Source: Pseudoalteromonas denitrificans DSM 6059
GTDB taxonomy: Bacteria > Pseudomonadota > Gammaproteobacteria > Enterobacterales > Alteromonadaceae
Direction of reading: 5' to 3'
DNA: 56,197 bases
Assembly: GCF_900112265.1 (NCBI RefSeq)
Contig: NZ_FOLO01000036.1
Location: 1-56,197, forward strand
In this document: positions 8,564 through 18,528 of the stretch, one piece after another
How positions within the stretch are numbered: the stretch's first letter is position 1
Layout: each line of letters opens with the position of its first letter
The notes under the pieces: generated by a model
What the model was told of the DNA's origin: nothing
The model's input: the letters and a program-made list of their open reading frames with translations, nothing else
Database searches by the model: none
Translations under genes and position numbers: made by a program

Positions 8564-10648
8564 GTGTCTGAACATACTCCTGGATTTACAACTTCAAAAG
8601 CTATTAAAGCGCCTATAGCCAAAAAATCACCATATTTAATGACTCATCATAGCGATACTAGAGACGATAGCTATTATTGGATGCGTGATGATAAACGTCA
8701 AAATGAAGCTGTATTAGCTCATTTAAAAGCCGAAAATGATTATTGTGAACATGTTTTGGAACCTCAAAAACCTCTAGAAAATAAAATTTTTGATGAACTT
8801 AAAGGGCGAATTGTAAAAGATGACAGTTCAGTTCCTGTGCAAGATGGTGATTTTTGGTATCAAAGTACAGTAAGTGGCAATGATGAATTTGCTTGTCATT
8901 ATCGTGCAACAACTTTTGAAGGCGCTAATAGACAATTATTATTAGATGTGAATCAACTTGCTAATAAATTTGAATTTTATGAGTTAGGTGATATATCGAT
9001 TAGTCCTAATGATGAGTTATTAGCATATAGTGAAGATACAGATGGTCGTCGTATTTATACAGTGCGCTTTAAAAATATTACAACGGGAGAGTATTTACCT
9101 GATGTATTAGAGCAAACCGAAGGTCAAACTATTTGGTCTAATGATAATAAAACTGTGTATTACGTAAAAAAAGATTTAAAAACTTTGCTCGGTTTTGAAG
9201 TTTATCGTCATAAATTAGGTTCAGCGCAAACTGATGATGTGCTCGTTTATCAAGAAAAAGATACTAGCTTTTATATAGGGCTTGGGAAAAGTCGTGATGA
9301 AAGTCTGATTTTTATAGAGATGGCTTCTACGGAATGTAGCGATGCTTGGATATTAGATGCAAATACACCTGATGGTGAATTTGTTCAGCTTGTAGAGCGG
9401 GAAGATAAACATGAGTTTGAAGTTAATAAACTCAATGATGTGTTTTATATCACGACAAATTGGCAAGCAAAAAACTTTAGGCTAATGACTGCTAATAAAG
9501 AAACAATACATAACAAATCACTATGGGTTGAATGCATCGCTCATAGGGAAAAAGTATTGTTTGAAGGTGTTGAATTATTTGATAACTTTATGGTGGTAAC
9601 TGAGCGTGAACAAGGTCAAATTAGGTTTGTTGTTTATAAACAAGATGGTACTAAATATCCGTTAGAGTTTAACGACCCTTGTTATTATGCTGCTGTTGGT
9701 GATAATCCAGAGCCGACCAGTGAAACTGCCAGAGTTTATTACTCAAGCCTAACAACACCTGGTTCTCTATTTGAATTTGATTTAAATACAGGTGAGCGTA
9801 AATTATTAAAACAGCAAAAAGTATTAGGTGAATTTAATGCTGAAAACTATGGTTCAGAACGATTATTTATTACTGCCAGAGATGGTGTAAAAGTTCCCGT
9901 ATCAATTGTTTATCATAAAGATAAATTTAAAAAAGATGGTACTAATCCATTATTTCAATATGGTTATGGTGCGTATGGCATCACTATAGACCCTAATTTT
10001 TCAAGTGGCACACTCAGTTTATTAGATAGAGGTTTTGTATACGTCATTGCGCATATTCGTGGTTCAGAGATGCTAGGTCGAGATTGGTATGAAAATGGTA
10101 AAAAACAGTTTAAACAAAATACTTTTGATGACTTTGTTGATGTGACTCAATTTTTAGTTGAGCATGGTTATGGTGATAAAGATAATATATTTGCTTCTGG
10201 GGGGAGTGCTGGCGGCTTGTTAATGGGGGCTGTTATTAATCAGGCGCCTGATCTGTATAAAGGAATAGGTTGTCATGTGCCATTTTTAGATGTTTTGACA
10301 ACGATGTTAGATGAAAGTATTCCTCTTACGACTAATGAATATGATGAATGGGGTAATCCAAATGATAAGGTGGATTACGATACCATTTTAGCGTATTCAC
10401 CTATGGATAATATTAAAAATCAAGCTTATCCGAATATTTTAGTGACGACTGGGCTACATGATTCTCAAGTTCAATATTGGGAGCCAATGAAGTGGGTTGC
10501 GAAAATGCGCGAATATAAAACCGACGATAACATTTTAGTTTTTAAAACTGATATGGATGCGGGTCATGGTGGTGCGTCTGGCAGATTTAAAAGCCTTAAA
10601 GAAAAAGCACTAGAGATGGCATTTTTTATCACACTCTCTAGTACCTAA
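8564..10648 (+). CDS. ptrB: Oligopeptidase B (S9 family serine peptidase)
   Basis: This 694-residue protein has no signal peptide and should be cytosolic. It has an N-terminal propeller and a C-terminal alpha/beta-hydrolase. The catalytic triad is visible: Ser548 in GGSAGG, Asp633 in GLHDSQV and His668 in DAGHGGASGRF. The segment DSYYWMRDDKR near residue 37 is typical of the oligopeptidase B branch of the prolyl oligopeptidase family, which cleaves short peptides after Arg or Lys. The length fits the family (about 680-710). The start is GTG at 8564, the first possible start after an in-frame stop. The gene ends against a long hairpin shared with the convergent M16 gene. Confidence 0.92.
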   Translation: MSEHTPGFTTSKAIKAPIAKKSPYLMTHHSDTRDDSYYWMRDDKRQNEAVLAHLKAENDYCEHVLEPQKPLENKIFDELKGRIVKDDSSVPVQDGDFWYQSTVSGNDEFACHYRATTFEGANRQLLLDVNQLANKFEFYELGDISISPNDELLAYSEDTDGRRIYTVRFKNITTGEYLPDVLEQTEGQTIWSNDNKTVYYVKKDLKTLLGFEVYRHKLGSAQTDDVLVYQEKDTSFYIGLGKSRDESLIFIEMASTECSDAWILDANTPDGEFVQLVEREDKHEFEVNKLNDVFYITTNWQAKNFRLMTANKETIHNKSLWVECIAHREKVLFEGVELFDNFMVVTEREQGQIRFVVYKQDGTKYPLEFNDPCYYAAVGDNPEPTSETARVYYSSLTTPGSLFEFDLNTGERKLLKQQKVLGEFNAENYGSERLFITARDGVKVPVSIVYHKDKFKKDGTNPLFQYGYGAYGITIDPNFSSGTLSLLDRGFVYVIAHIRGSEMLGRDWYENGKKQFKQNTFDDFVDVTQFLVEHGYGDKDNIFASGGSAGGLLMGAVINQAPDLYKGIGCHVPFLDVLTTMLDESIPLTTNEYDEWGNPNDKVDYDTILAYSPMDNIKNQAYPNILVTTGLHDSQVQYWEPMKWVAKMREYKTDDNILVFKTDMDAGHGGASGRFKSLKEKALEMAFFITLSST

Positions 10649-10649
10649 T

Positions 10650-10699
10650 AAAAAGGGGTCGGAGTTAATAAATATGTTTATTGACTCCGACCCCTTTTT
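10650..10699. repeat. Long REP-like hairpin acting as a bidirectional terminator
   Basis: Fifteen bases, AAAAGGGGTCGGAGT (10651-10665), pair perfectly with ACTCCGACCCCTTTT (10684-10698). A second stem, AATAAA/TTTATT, continues inside to a four-base loop. It fills the 60-bp gap between convergent opdB and the M16 peptidase gene and has T or A tracts on both sides, so it should terminate both. The GGGGTCGGAGT core resembles repeats that accompany REP-associated tyrosine transposases in marine gammaproteobacteria. That origin is inferred from memory, and no transposase is in the window. Confidence 0.75.
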
Positions 10700-10708
10700 C
10701 AGTGTTGA

Positions 10709-13495
10709 TTAGCGTAATTTATTACCTTTGGTATCCCAAACTTCAATATCTCCTAGATTTAAATGCCTAATGTTAGCTTCAATTTTATTTAAATCTCCTA
10801 CTACCACCCAAACCATAGCACTTGGATTGAAAGCCGATTTTGCTAGCTGGGCCATCATTTCAGGCGTCATATTGTCATATTTATTTTGTAGTGATTCTGC
10901 GGATTTTTGCATGCGATTTAAGTTATTATTAGTCACCATATGACCAAGCACGGTTTTAGCTTGTTCAAATTTACCTGGTAGCGTTAAAGTTTTGCTTTTT
11001 ACAAATAAGTCTAGTTCTTCTATGGTTGCAGGCTTTGAGCTTCTATAACGGGTAATTTCGCCTATAATCTCACTCATGGCATCAGCCGTTTTGTCGCTTT
11101 GCACTGGTGCATAGTTATACCAAATACGTTGCCCTCTAGCGCTTGTTATACCTGTATAGGCACCATAAGCCCAACCTTTATCTTCACGTAAATTCATATT
11201 CATTCGAGCAGTAAATGTACCACCTAACAAACCATTCATAGTTTCTAGCTCAAGATATTGAGAATCTCCGGAAGAGGGCATTAAATGGCCTGCTACTATC
11301 ATGCTTTGTGGTGAATTTTTACGGTCAATTAATATGACTTTAGGTTTTTTAGCAAGTGAAACAGTTTTAAATGATTTACTGCCTTTCATAGATTTAGGGG
11401 CAGACCAAGCGCCAAATGACTTTTCAAGTTGTGCTGTAATTTCGGTTAATGAAGTATCACCAGCTACAAATATTTTTGCATTGTCGGGTCTTATCCAAGC
11501 GCTATGAAATTTCTCCATATCATTAATGTTAAATGATCTTACTGAAGATTCAGTTCCTGAACTTGGAAAACCGTAAGAATGTTCGTCACCATATAGTGCG
11601 GGTAATAAAACATTAAAAGCAATTGACTGAGGATCGTTTTGTTTGCGTTTTATATCCTCAATAGTTAAAAGTTGATCACGTTTCATATCAGCATTGTTAA
11701 ATGCTGGATTCATTACAATGTCAGCCCATAAACTTGCTGATTCAGCTAAATTAGACTTAAGTACTGAAGCATTAACCTGAAAGATATCTTTAGAAGAACT
11801 TGCGCCTATGCGTGCACCTAAAAGTTCTTGTTTCTCAGCTAACTCTAAAGAAGATAGACTTTTTGTGCCTTCATTCATCATACCTAAGGTAAAAGAAGCT
11901 AAGCCCATTTTATTTTTTATATTAGCGGCATTACCACCATCAAAGATTATACTCATTTCTACAATTGGTACACTGTGACGTTCCGATAAAAACACTTCAA
12001 TGCCATTTGAAAGTGTTGCTGTTTGTACATCTGGTAAAGAAAGTTTTTTAGCTGTGCCCATAACTGGACGTTGACTGCGATCTGCGCCTGTTTTTGCTAC
12101 TTCATGTTTACCAAATGGTTTTACTGTTAATTTATAATGGCCATCAGAAAGCCATTGTTGGGCTGTTTTTTGTATATCACTAGGGTTTGCATTTTCAATC
12201 CACGAAAGTTGCGTATTAACAAAATTTGGGTTGTTAGCATATAGTGCACCTTGCGCCAGTGTACTTGCTTTTCCACTAACGGATTCTAAAGAGCGAATTA
12301 CGCCGCCGTTAATCACGGTTTTAATACGTGAAAGCTCAGCTTTAGTAGGGCCTTTTTGTAAATACTGATTTAGAATATCATCAACCATGTCTTCTATTTT
12401 AGTGATATTGCCACCTGATTTTATGGTCACTGAAATAGAAAAGGTACTTGCAAGCTCATGCTCTTCAAGAGATGCATGTACTTCAGTTGCAGCTTGATTA
12501 TTGTGTATTAGTGCTTTATAAAGGCGAGAATTTTTGCCTTGACCTAAAATCGCTGCAGCCAAGGAAAGTTCTGTTGCTTGTTTGGTTGTGCGTCCAGGTA
12601 CAGCCCAATTCCATGTAATGCGTGTTTGCGATACATTATCAAACATGACTTCAGAAGTATTTATACTGCGCTCAGGGATCATTGAGGTCATATGGTGTAA
12701 AGGATCACCTGCAGCGATATCACCAAAATATTTTTCTACTTTTTGTTTAGCCGTTTTAAGATCAATGTCTCCAGCTAAAACGACAACTGTATTTGCCGCG
12801 CCATAATACTTAGCAAACCAGCTTTTTACATCATCTAGAGAAGCAGCATCAAGATCAGCCATCGATCCTATTGTTGAATGTCTATAGGGGTGACCTGCAG
12901 GGAATAAACCTTCTAAAATGCGATATTCAGACATACCATAAGGTGCGCTATCACCTTGGCGTTTTTCATTTTTTACAACTTTACGCTGTTCATCTAATTT
13001 ATCTTGAGAAATAGCACCTTCGAGATGCCCCATGCGATCTGACTCCATCCATAGTGCAACATCTAACCCTGAAGTTGGTACTGTTTGATAATAATTAGTA
13101 CGATCAAACCAAGTTGTTCCATTTAATCCTGTTGCACCAATTTCTTGTAAAGGTTTGAAGTAGTCTTCATTGGAATTTTCTGAACCATTAAACATCAAAT
13201 GTTCAAACAAGTGAGCAAAACCAGTACGCCCAGCGGGTTCATTTTTAGAACCCACATGATACCAAACCCCTAGAGTTACAATGGGGGCTTTTTTGTCTTC
13301 ATGCACTATTACACGTAAACCATTTTTAAGTGTAAATTCATTATATGATAAATTAACAATGTCTTTAGAGGTGTTGGAAACTGATGTGGGTTGAGCTTTT
13401 GAAGTATTTGAACTGTCATTTGTTGATACACAAGCCGTTGTCATCATTGCGAAAGTGAGTGCTGTTGCCAGCTTAGTTTTTTTTGATATATGCAT
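10709..13495 (-). CDS. M16-family zinc metallopeptidase, putative lipoprotein
   Basis: This 928-residue protein is built from two M16 (pitrilysin-like) repeats. The first has the inverted zinc motif HLFEH at residues 95-99 and the downstream VVKNEKR glutamate segment. The second (from about residue 495) has SFTLGMMNEG where the motif should be, so it is the expected inactive partner half. The N-terminus is a signal sequence ending MMTTAC at Cys22, a plausible though non-ideal lipobox, so the enzyme probably sits on the periplasmic face of a membrane. I chose the ATG at 13495 because AAGGAAAC lies just upstream; an ATG seven codons earlier adds residues ahead of the signal. M16 enzymes of this type degrade peptides. 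The gene is convergent with opdB. Confidence 0.92.
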   Translation of the reverse strand: MHISKKTKLATALTFAMMTTACVSTNDSSNTSKAQPTSVSNTSKDIVNLSYNEFTLKNGLRVIVHEDKKAPIVTLGVWYHVGSKNEPAGRTGFAHLFEHLMFNGSENSNEDYFKPLQEIGATGLNGTTWFDRTNYYQTVPTSGLDVALWMESDRMGHLEGAISQDKLDEQRKVVKNEKRQGDSAPYGMSEYRILEGLFPAGHPYRHSTIGSMADLDAASLDDVKSWFAKYYGAANTVVVLAGDIDLKTAKQKVEKYFGDIAAGDPLHHMTSMIPERSINTSEVMFDNVSQTRITWNWAVPGRTTKQATELSLAAAILGQGKNSRLYKALIHNNQAATEVHASLEEHELASTFSISVTIKSGGNITKIEDMVDDILNQYLQKGPTKAELSRIKTVINGGVIRSLESVSGKASTLAQGALYANNPNFVNTQLSWIENANPSDIQKTAQQWLSDGHYKLTVKPFGKHEVAKTGADRSQRPVMGTAKKLSLPDVQTATLSNGIEVFLSERHSVPIVEMSIIFDGGNAANIKNKMGLASFTLGMMNEGTKSLSSLELAEKQELLGARIGASSSKDIFQVNASVLKSNLAESASLWADIVMNPAFNNADMKRDQLLTIEDIKRKQNDPQSIAFNVLLPALYGDEHSYGFPSSGTESSVRSFNINDMEKFHSAWIRPDNAKIFVAGDTSLTEITAQLEKSFGAWSAPKSMKGSKSFKTVSLAKKPKVILIDRKNSPQSMIVAGHLMPSSGDSQYLELETMNGLLGGTFTARMNMNLREDKGWAYGAYTGITSARGQRIWYNYAPVQSDKTADAMSEIIGEITRYRSSKPATIEELDLFVKSKTLTLPGKFEQAKTVLGHMVTNNNLNRMQKSAESLQNKYDNMTPEMMAQLAKSAFNPSAMVWVVVGDLNKIEANIRHLNLGDIEVWDTKGNKLR

Positions 13496-13640
13496 TACGT
13501 TTCCTTGATAATTCAATCATAGTATTTGTCATGTTTGGAATGACTATATAATGTTTGAAACTAAATAAGAATATCTGAATGTCCCATAACAGGTAAAGAT
13601 AAAAGTAAATTGCAAATGTTTGTAAATGAAAGCTTGAATA

Positions 13641-13669
13641 TTAAAGCTCGAAGAAAATACGAGCTTTAA
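13641..13669. terminator. Terminator-like hairpin
   Basis: TTAAAGCTCG and CGAGCTTTAA form a short perfect stem just after the stop (13681) of the minus-strand AhpD-like gene. The T tract is poor, so termination strength is uncertain. Confidence 0.45.
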
Positions 13670-13680
13670 AAGTGGCAGCC

Positions 13681-14220
13681 TTAAAGCATATTTAGAAGTT
13701 CAGCGTTAGGTTTAGGTTGAGTAAAATGGTTGCTGTAATTTGACAATGTCTTAATTGTTACAATAAGTATTACTTCTAATATTTGCTGCTGTGTATATCC
13801 TGCACTTAAAAATGCTTGTGTATCTTTCTCTGGTACGAAACCTCTATTTTTAATCATAGAAATCGTAAATTCAGCTATGGCTCGATCTTTATCACTCTCA
13901 ATTATATCGCCATTGTTAAGTGCGTTTAATGATGCTGGTTCAGCACCCATTTGTTTTCCAATAGCGCGATGTGCAACAGTACAGAAATCACATTTATTTT
14001 CAATACTTGCAGCTAATAAAGCAACTTGCAATTGTGGCATAGGGATACTGGTTTTGGCTAATAAGTCATTCAACATTAAATAAGCTTGTACACTTGTTGG
14101 AGCTTCTATCATGTAAGCAAATAGGTTAGGTAAAAATCCGTATCCTTGTTGGATTGAAGACAAAAGCTCTTTGGTTTCGCCTTGACTTGATTCAAGGGTG
14201 TGGAAAGTAAAGTCAGTCAT
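13681..14220 (-). CDS. Carboxymuconolactone decarboxylase-family (AhpD-like) protein
   Basis: This 179-residue protein has the CxxC...H motif of the AhpD/CMD superfamily (CDFCTVAH, Cys77, Cys80, His84). Members with this motif are alkylhydroperoxidase-like thiol-disulfide enzymes. The later 'AEFTISMIKNRGFV' and 'QQILEVILIVTIKTLSNYSNH' segments are also typical of the fold. The gene is divergent from an AraC-family gene 111 bp away, a common pairing in which the regulator controls the CMD protein. The substrate is unknown. A true carboxymuconolactone decarboxylase is unlikely because no aromatic degradation genes are present. Confidence 0.85.
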   Translation of the reverse strand: MTDFTFHTLESSQGETKELLSSIQQGYGFLPNLFAYMIEAPTSVQAYLMLNDLLAKTSIPMPQLQVALLAASIENKCDFCTVAHRAIGKQMGAEPASLNALNNGDIIESDKDRAIAEFTISMIKNRGFVPEKDTQAFLSAGYTQQQILEVILIVTIKTLSNYSNHFTQPKPNAELLNML

Positions 14221-14331
14221 AATATTTCTCCAAGTAATTAAATAAATTCTAGTAAACAGACCATACTTTAATCTTTTTATTTGGTACGCTGAATGACATA
14301 TAGTTCACAAATCATGCTTTAGAGTACAAAA

Positions 14332-15195
14332 ATGGAAGCGTTAGGCGATTTACTTAGATTAATGCAGTTAGAAGTTTCGGTTTATCATAATGCAAAGGTA
14401 TGCGGTAACTGGGTGATCAACGAACATGAAATTGGTCAGACCTGCTTTCATATGGCAACAGAGTCTGGGTGTTTATTAGAGATACCAGAGTGTGATTCTT
14501 ATGAATTAAGTTGTGGTGATTTAGTTATCTTTCCCAGTGAAATGCCACATTCAATGAGGCCCTTAAAAGCTTTGGCTGGAGAGCAGCAACACTTACCATT
14601 CCGATCAGATTTACCTGGAGTGGGAATGTTATGTGGTAAAGTCCACTTTTCTCATCAAGCAAGTCAACAATTCCTTAATGCATTACCTGCTGTTTTAATA
14701 GTAAAAAATGATGTAGATACACCTTGGTTAAGGCATTTATTAACTTTAATTCAAGTTGAAAGTTATCAGAATAATATGGGTTCTAAAGTAATTTTAGATA
14801 AACTATCTGAGTTGCTTTTTACTTATGCAATACGTCATTACATTTATCATAATGAAAAGGAAGTTGGAATTTTAGCCTTATATGCCCATGCTAAATTATC
14901 TGCTGCGATTAAAGCAATGCACTTAGCACCAGATAGGCATTGGAATTTAGAGCAGTTAGCCAGTATTGCGTGCCAGTCAAGAACTGGGTTTGCGCAAAAC
15001 TTTAAACAAGTTAGTGGTTGGACACCCATGCAATATCTTTGCTGGTGGCGGATGCAACTTGCTTGGAAAATGCTAATTAATGGAGAAAGCGTGGCAAAAA
15101 CTGCTTTAAATATTGGCTATCAATCTGAATCTGCATTTTCTCGCGCTTTTAAAAAGCAATTCAATTTAAGCGCAGGTGCAATAAGAAAAAAATAG
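14332..15195 (+). CDS. AraC-family regulator with cupin_6 ligand domain
   Basis: This 287-residue protein has an N-terminal cupin of the AraC_binding/cupin_6 type (about 1-170; 'GDLVIFPSEMPHSM' is the typical strand). A two-helix-turn-helix AraC domain fills about 185-285 ('LEQLASIACQSRTGFAQNFKQVSGWTP' and 'AKTALNIGYQSESAFSRAFKKQF'). It is divergent from the AhpD-like gene and probably regulates it and itself from the shared 111-bp spacer. The effector is unknown. The downstream M20 peptidase gene is convergent. Confidence 0.88.
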   Translation: MEALGDLLRLMQLEVSVYHNAKVCGNWVINEHEIGQTCFHMATESGCLLEIPECDSYELSCGDLVIFPSEMPHSMRPLKALAGEQQHLPFRSDLPGVGMLCGKVHFSHQASQQFLNALPAVLIVKNDVDTPWLRHLLTLIQVESYQNNMGSKVILDKLSELLFTYAIRHYIYHNEKEVGILALYAHAKLSAAIKAMHLAPDRHWNLEQLASIACQSRTGFAQNFKQVSGWTPMQYLCWWRMQLAWKMLINGESVAKTALNIGYQSESAFSRAFKKQFNLSAGAIRKK

Positions 15196-15250
15196 AAAGA
15201 GTTAAAGTGGTTTGGCCTGATTTGAAATAACTCAATTCAGGCTGTTAACG

Positions 15251-16756
15251 TTATTTGGCCAGTTCAATCATTACAGCTGTATACATTTTCAAATTGAGTA
15301 CAAATTGTTTCATCGTAATAAATTCATGTTCTGAATGACCTGTATATTCAGTATTTGGCATTGAAGGGCCAAAACTGACCGCGTTAGGGAATAATCGTGA
15401 GTTTGTACCTCCGCCAATTGCAATAGGTTTCGCATTTTGGATGCCGCTGAAATGTGAAAATACATTTAATAAAGTATTAATATGTGGTGCGTTAGTTTGA
15501 ATGAAGGGCGCTTCAATATCATTTTTTAAATCTAATAAGTTGATATTATGTTTTGTTTGCCATTTTTGAATTACCTGATTTATTTGCAATTCAAGCATTT
15601 TTGTTGATTTCCCTCTTGGACGACGAATATTTATTTTAAGTTGTATACCATCCGTTAATTGTTTTAAAACTGTTGGGGAAACAGTCATTTTCCCCATAAA
15701 ATCATCTTGGTAGCTAATATCACCAAAATTATCACCATAAAGGTTAGTGCCTAAATTTTCGTTAACAAAATTAATTAATGCACCACTGGCGTTGTTAGGC
15801 CAATCCTGCATTGAAAGTAACTCAGCTAAATGAGTAATGGCATTGAGACCTGCTTCAGGTTTAGATGAGTGTGCTGACTTTCCTAAAGCCGTTATTGTTA
15901 ACTGTTTATTTTTCCATTGATATGTGTATTTCATCTTAGGATGTTTTAGCGCTATTGTTTGAATATTATTTAGCAAAGTTTGATTGGCATTCTCAATAAT
16001 AACTTGCGCATCTTCTGGAATTTGGCTACCAAAAAAACCACCTGTAAAAGCACTTATATGTAGCGTTTTATCATTGATTTTATGTGTCGGAAAGGTCATT
16101 TGAATTGTACCGTAGCCTTTTTCGGCCGTTACAACTGGGTATTCTGCATCTAAAGTAATATTTGTTTGCGGTAAATCATGATTTTTTATAAATTCTTTTA
16201 AAGGGTCCCAATCTGACTCTTCAGCCATATAAATATAAAGTTCCAATCGCTTTTTTAGGTTTATTTTTTTATCTTTAATTGCTTTCATTGCATATAAAGC
16301 ACTCGATATAGGTCCTTTATCATCTTCTGTACCACGCCCAATTAATTTACCTGGTTCAGATGTTAAATCTAATTCAAATGGTGATTTAGCCCACTTAGTT
16401 GCATTTACGGGTTGTATATCACCATGAGTAATGATGCCAACTCTTTGTTTACTATTGCCTAATCCGATAATCATGACATAACCATGATCTTGATAATCAA
16501 ACCCTAAAGCTAAAGCTTGATTTTTGAGGGCTTGTTTAAACGCGATATGTATTGGATTAGCAGTGGAAGGCATACCCTCCACTGCGACTGTATTGTATTT
16601 TATTAACGCTTTTAAGCTATTTACCATATCTTGTTGATAAATCTCAGCAGCATAGTTTGCTGTATTTTGTGCGAGTGAGCTTATTTTTTGGGCAATGGCT
16701 AAATGACTGAAAAAGGGTGTCAATAATATGAATAAAAACGCTAATTTCCTAAGCAT
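15251..16756 (-). CDS. Secreted M20-family dipeptidase
   Basis: This 501-residue protein has a signal peptide (about 1-22, ending AIAQ). M20 metal-site motifs are in order: 'THGDIQPVNATKW' (His and bridging region), 'GRGTEDDKGP' (bridging Asp), 'AEESDWDPLKEF' (catalytic Glu plus ligand) and the C-terminal 'YTGHSEHEF' (His ligand). The layout matches the PepV/dipeptidase branch, which uses two zinc ions to cleave dipeptides; the signal peptide puts it in the periplasm. A good ribosome-binding site (GGAGA) precedes the ATG at 16756. The gene begins 27 bp after the LysR gene on the same strand, so the two may be co-transcribed. Confidence 0.88.
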   Translation of the reverse strand: MLRKLAFLFILLTPFFSHLAIAQKISSLAQNTANYAAEIYQQDMVNSLKALIKYNTVAVEGMPSTANPIHIAFKQALKNQALALGFDYQDHGYVMIIGLGNSKQRVGIITHGDIQPVNATKWAKSPFELDLTSEPGKLIGRGTEDDKGPISSALYAMKAIKDKKINLKKRLELYIYMAEESDWDPLKEFIKNHDLPQTNITLDAEYPVVTAEKGYGTIQMTFPTHKINDKTLHISAFTGGFFGSQIPEDAQVIIENANQTLLNNIQTIALKHPKMKYTYQWKNKQLTITALGKSAHSSKPEAGLNAITHLAELLSMQDWPNNASGALINFVNENLGTNLYGDNFGDISYQDDFMGKMTVSPTVLKQLTDGIQLKINIRRPRGKSTKMLELQINQVIQKWQTKHNINLLDLKNDIEAPFIQTNAPHINTLLNVFSHFSGIQNAKPIAIGGGTNSRLFPNAVSFGPSMPNTEYTGHSEHEFITMKQFVLNLKMYTAVMIELAK

Positions 16757-16783
16757 GAAATCTCCGGTAAGTTGATTGAATAT

Positions 16784-17695
16784 TTAAATGTTTTTATTAG
16801 TACTTATAATTTGTTGTTGCATCCATTTGAAACTTGCTTTGTTTGAATTTATTTTATGCCAGTACATGTTTAAATGATAATCAGGAATTCTAATTGGTGG
16901 CTCAAATATTTGTATTTTTATTTGAGTTGCAAGTTGTTCAGCAACTACCCTTGGAATTGTTAATAATAAATCTGAATGTAACACAGTGTGAGGTGCTACT
17001 AATACACTGGGTAGCTGAAGTGCCACTTTTCTGCTTAGTTTTAGTTGTGCAAGTACCTGATCAACAACGCCTTGCTTTTCACCCCAAGGAGAGACTCTTA
17101 CATGAGTTAAATGTAAAAAGTTATCTAAAGAGAGCCCATTTTTTAATGCTGGGTGATTGCTTCTTGCTATGGTGCAATAACTGTCTTTTAACCAAGTAAG
17201 GCTATCAATGATTGCTGAATCTTCAATTTTATGGCTATAACCTAAGGCAAAATCTACATCATAGCTTTCAAGTTGGGTAAGAGGATGTTGCTCTTTTGCT
17301 GCAATAATATTGATTTTGATGTTGGGAGCAATTTTATTTATTTTGCCGATTAATTTTGGCAATAAACTAAATTCAGTATAGTCGGTGGCTGAAAATTTAA
17401 ACTCAGAGGTATCTGTTGCTGGATCAAAGCGTGTTGTTTCATTAATGGCATTAAACATTAAAGGCAGTGCTTTATTTAAATGTATTGCCATTTCTTGAGC
17501 ACGATAAGTGGGCTCCATTACATTATTAATGCGAATAAAAAGCGCATCATTAAGGCGTTTTCGCAATCTAGAAAGCCCATGGCTAAATGCTGATTGACTA
17601 AGGCATATTTCATTGGCTGCCATAGATACAGATTTATGCCGATACAGTGCATCAAATATAACTAATAAATTTAAATCTAGTTGATGTAAGTTCAT
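16784..17695 (-). CDS. LysR-family transcription regulator
   Basis: This 303-residue protein has an N-terminal winged helix-turn-helix (about 5-65, 'ALYRHKSVSMAANEICLSQSAFSHGLSRLRKRL') and a substrate-binding domain (about 90-300). The NodD-like 'LHQLDLNLLVIFDALY' opening is typical of one LysR subgroup. It lies just upstream of the M20 peptidase on the same strand, an arrangement that suggests local control or co-transcription. The effector is unknown. Confidence 0.88.
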   Translation of the reverse strand: MNLHQLDLNLLVIFDALYRHKSVSMAANEICLSQSAFSHGLSRLRKRLNDALFIRINNVMEPTYRAQEMAIHLNKALPLMFNAINETTRFDPATDTSEFKFSATDYTEFSLLPKLIGKINKIAPNIKINIIAAKEQHPLTQLESYDVDFALGYSHKIEDSAIIDSLTWLKDSYCTIARSNHPALKNGLSLDNFLHLTHVRVSPWGEKQGVVDQVLAQLKLSRKVALQLPSVLVAPHTVLHSDLLLTIPRVVAEQLATQIKIQIFEPPIRIPDYHLNMYWHKINSNKASFKWMQQQIISTNKNI

Positions 17696-17799
17696 TCTTA
17701 AATTCCAAAAGTTATATGTTTAATTTTCTATTCACTAAAACTGCTATTTTAGGAGTATTTGATCTTGTATATAGCGAGTATTAACTTTAAAAATAAAAG

Positions 17800-18438
17800 C
17801 TAACTAAGTCCTGACAATATAACAATCGTCACACTTAAAAATAAAATACCTGTAATCAGGTTAATTGTAGGAGTGGCTTTTTGCATTTGCTGCTGTATTT
17901 TAGGTTTAGACAATACAAAAGCAATTAATATAAACCAAAGCAATGATAATGAAAGTAAAATAATGGTAGCAGAAATTTTAGTTATTAGATTTACCTCAGG
18001 CGTGATCAAGGTTGAAAATAGTGTAATAAAAAATACAAAAGCTTTGGGATTTAACAAATTAGTATACAAGCCTAAAAGAAAGCCTTTTTTTATGGATAAT
18101 TGATAAGTTTTATTATTCTTAATAATAGTCACTTGGCTTTTACGCCAATTATTAAGCGCAGATCTAATGGCATTGATGCCCATCCAACCTAAGTAGCTTG
18201 CACCAATCAATTGCACAATAACAAATAAAACGTCAGAGCTTTTTATTAGTAAGCTCACTCCAGTCAAGCTCAGCAATGTATGAAATAATATAGCAACAGA
18301 AATTCCAATCGCTGCGGCAATAGCGGTAGTACGACGTTCTTGACTGGCTATCTTTACAACAAGCGCAAAGTCAGGACCGGGGCTTGCCAATGCAACGCTG
18401 TGGATCACAGCTAAAGAGAGTAAAAGTTGTATTTCCAT
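17800..18438 (-). CDS. LysE/RhtB-family amino-acid exporter
   Basis: This 212-residue inner-membrane protein has about six hydrophobic segments. It shows the family signature near the N-terminus (SVALASPGPDFALV), followed by 'GASYLGWMGINAIRSAL' and 'KKGFLLGLYTNLLNPKAFVFF'. The family exports amino acids or their analogues (lysine, threonine, homoserine lactone). I chose the ATG at 18438; a TTG four codons upstream (18450) is possible but less likely. The next gene upstream on the same strand, 90 bp away, is an AraC regulator, and AraC-LysE pairs are common. Specificity cannot be read from the sequence. Confidence 0.88.
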   Translation of the reverse strand: MEIQLLLSLAVIHSVALASPGPDFALVVKIASQERRTTAIAAAIGISVAILFHTLLSLTGVSLLIKSSDVLFVIVQLIGASYLGWMGINAIRSALNNWRKSQVTIIKNNKTYQLSIKKGFLLGLYTNLLNPKAFVFFITLFSTLITPEVNLITKISATIILLSLSLLWFILIAFVLSKPKIQQQMQKATPTINLITGILFLSVTIVILSGLS

Positions 18439-18528
18439 TGAAAAATCCAAAGAGTCTTTTTGTGTTATAGAATACTAGTTTGCATCATAGTTCATTTTAA
18501 GGATTGTAAAAAATTGCATAAAATAACG

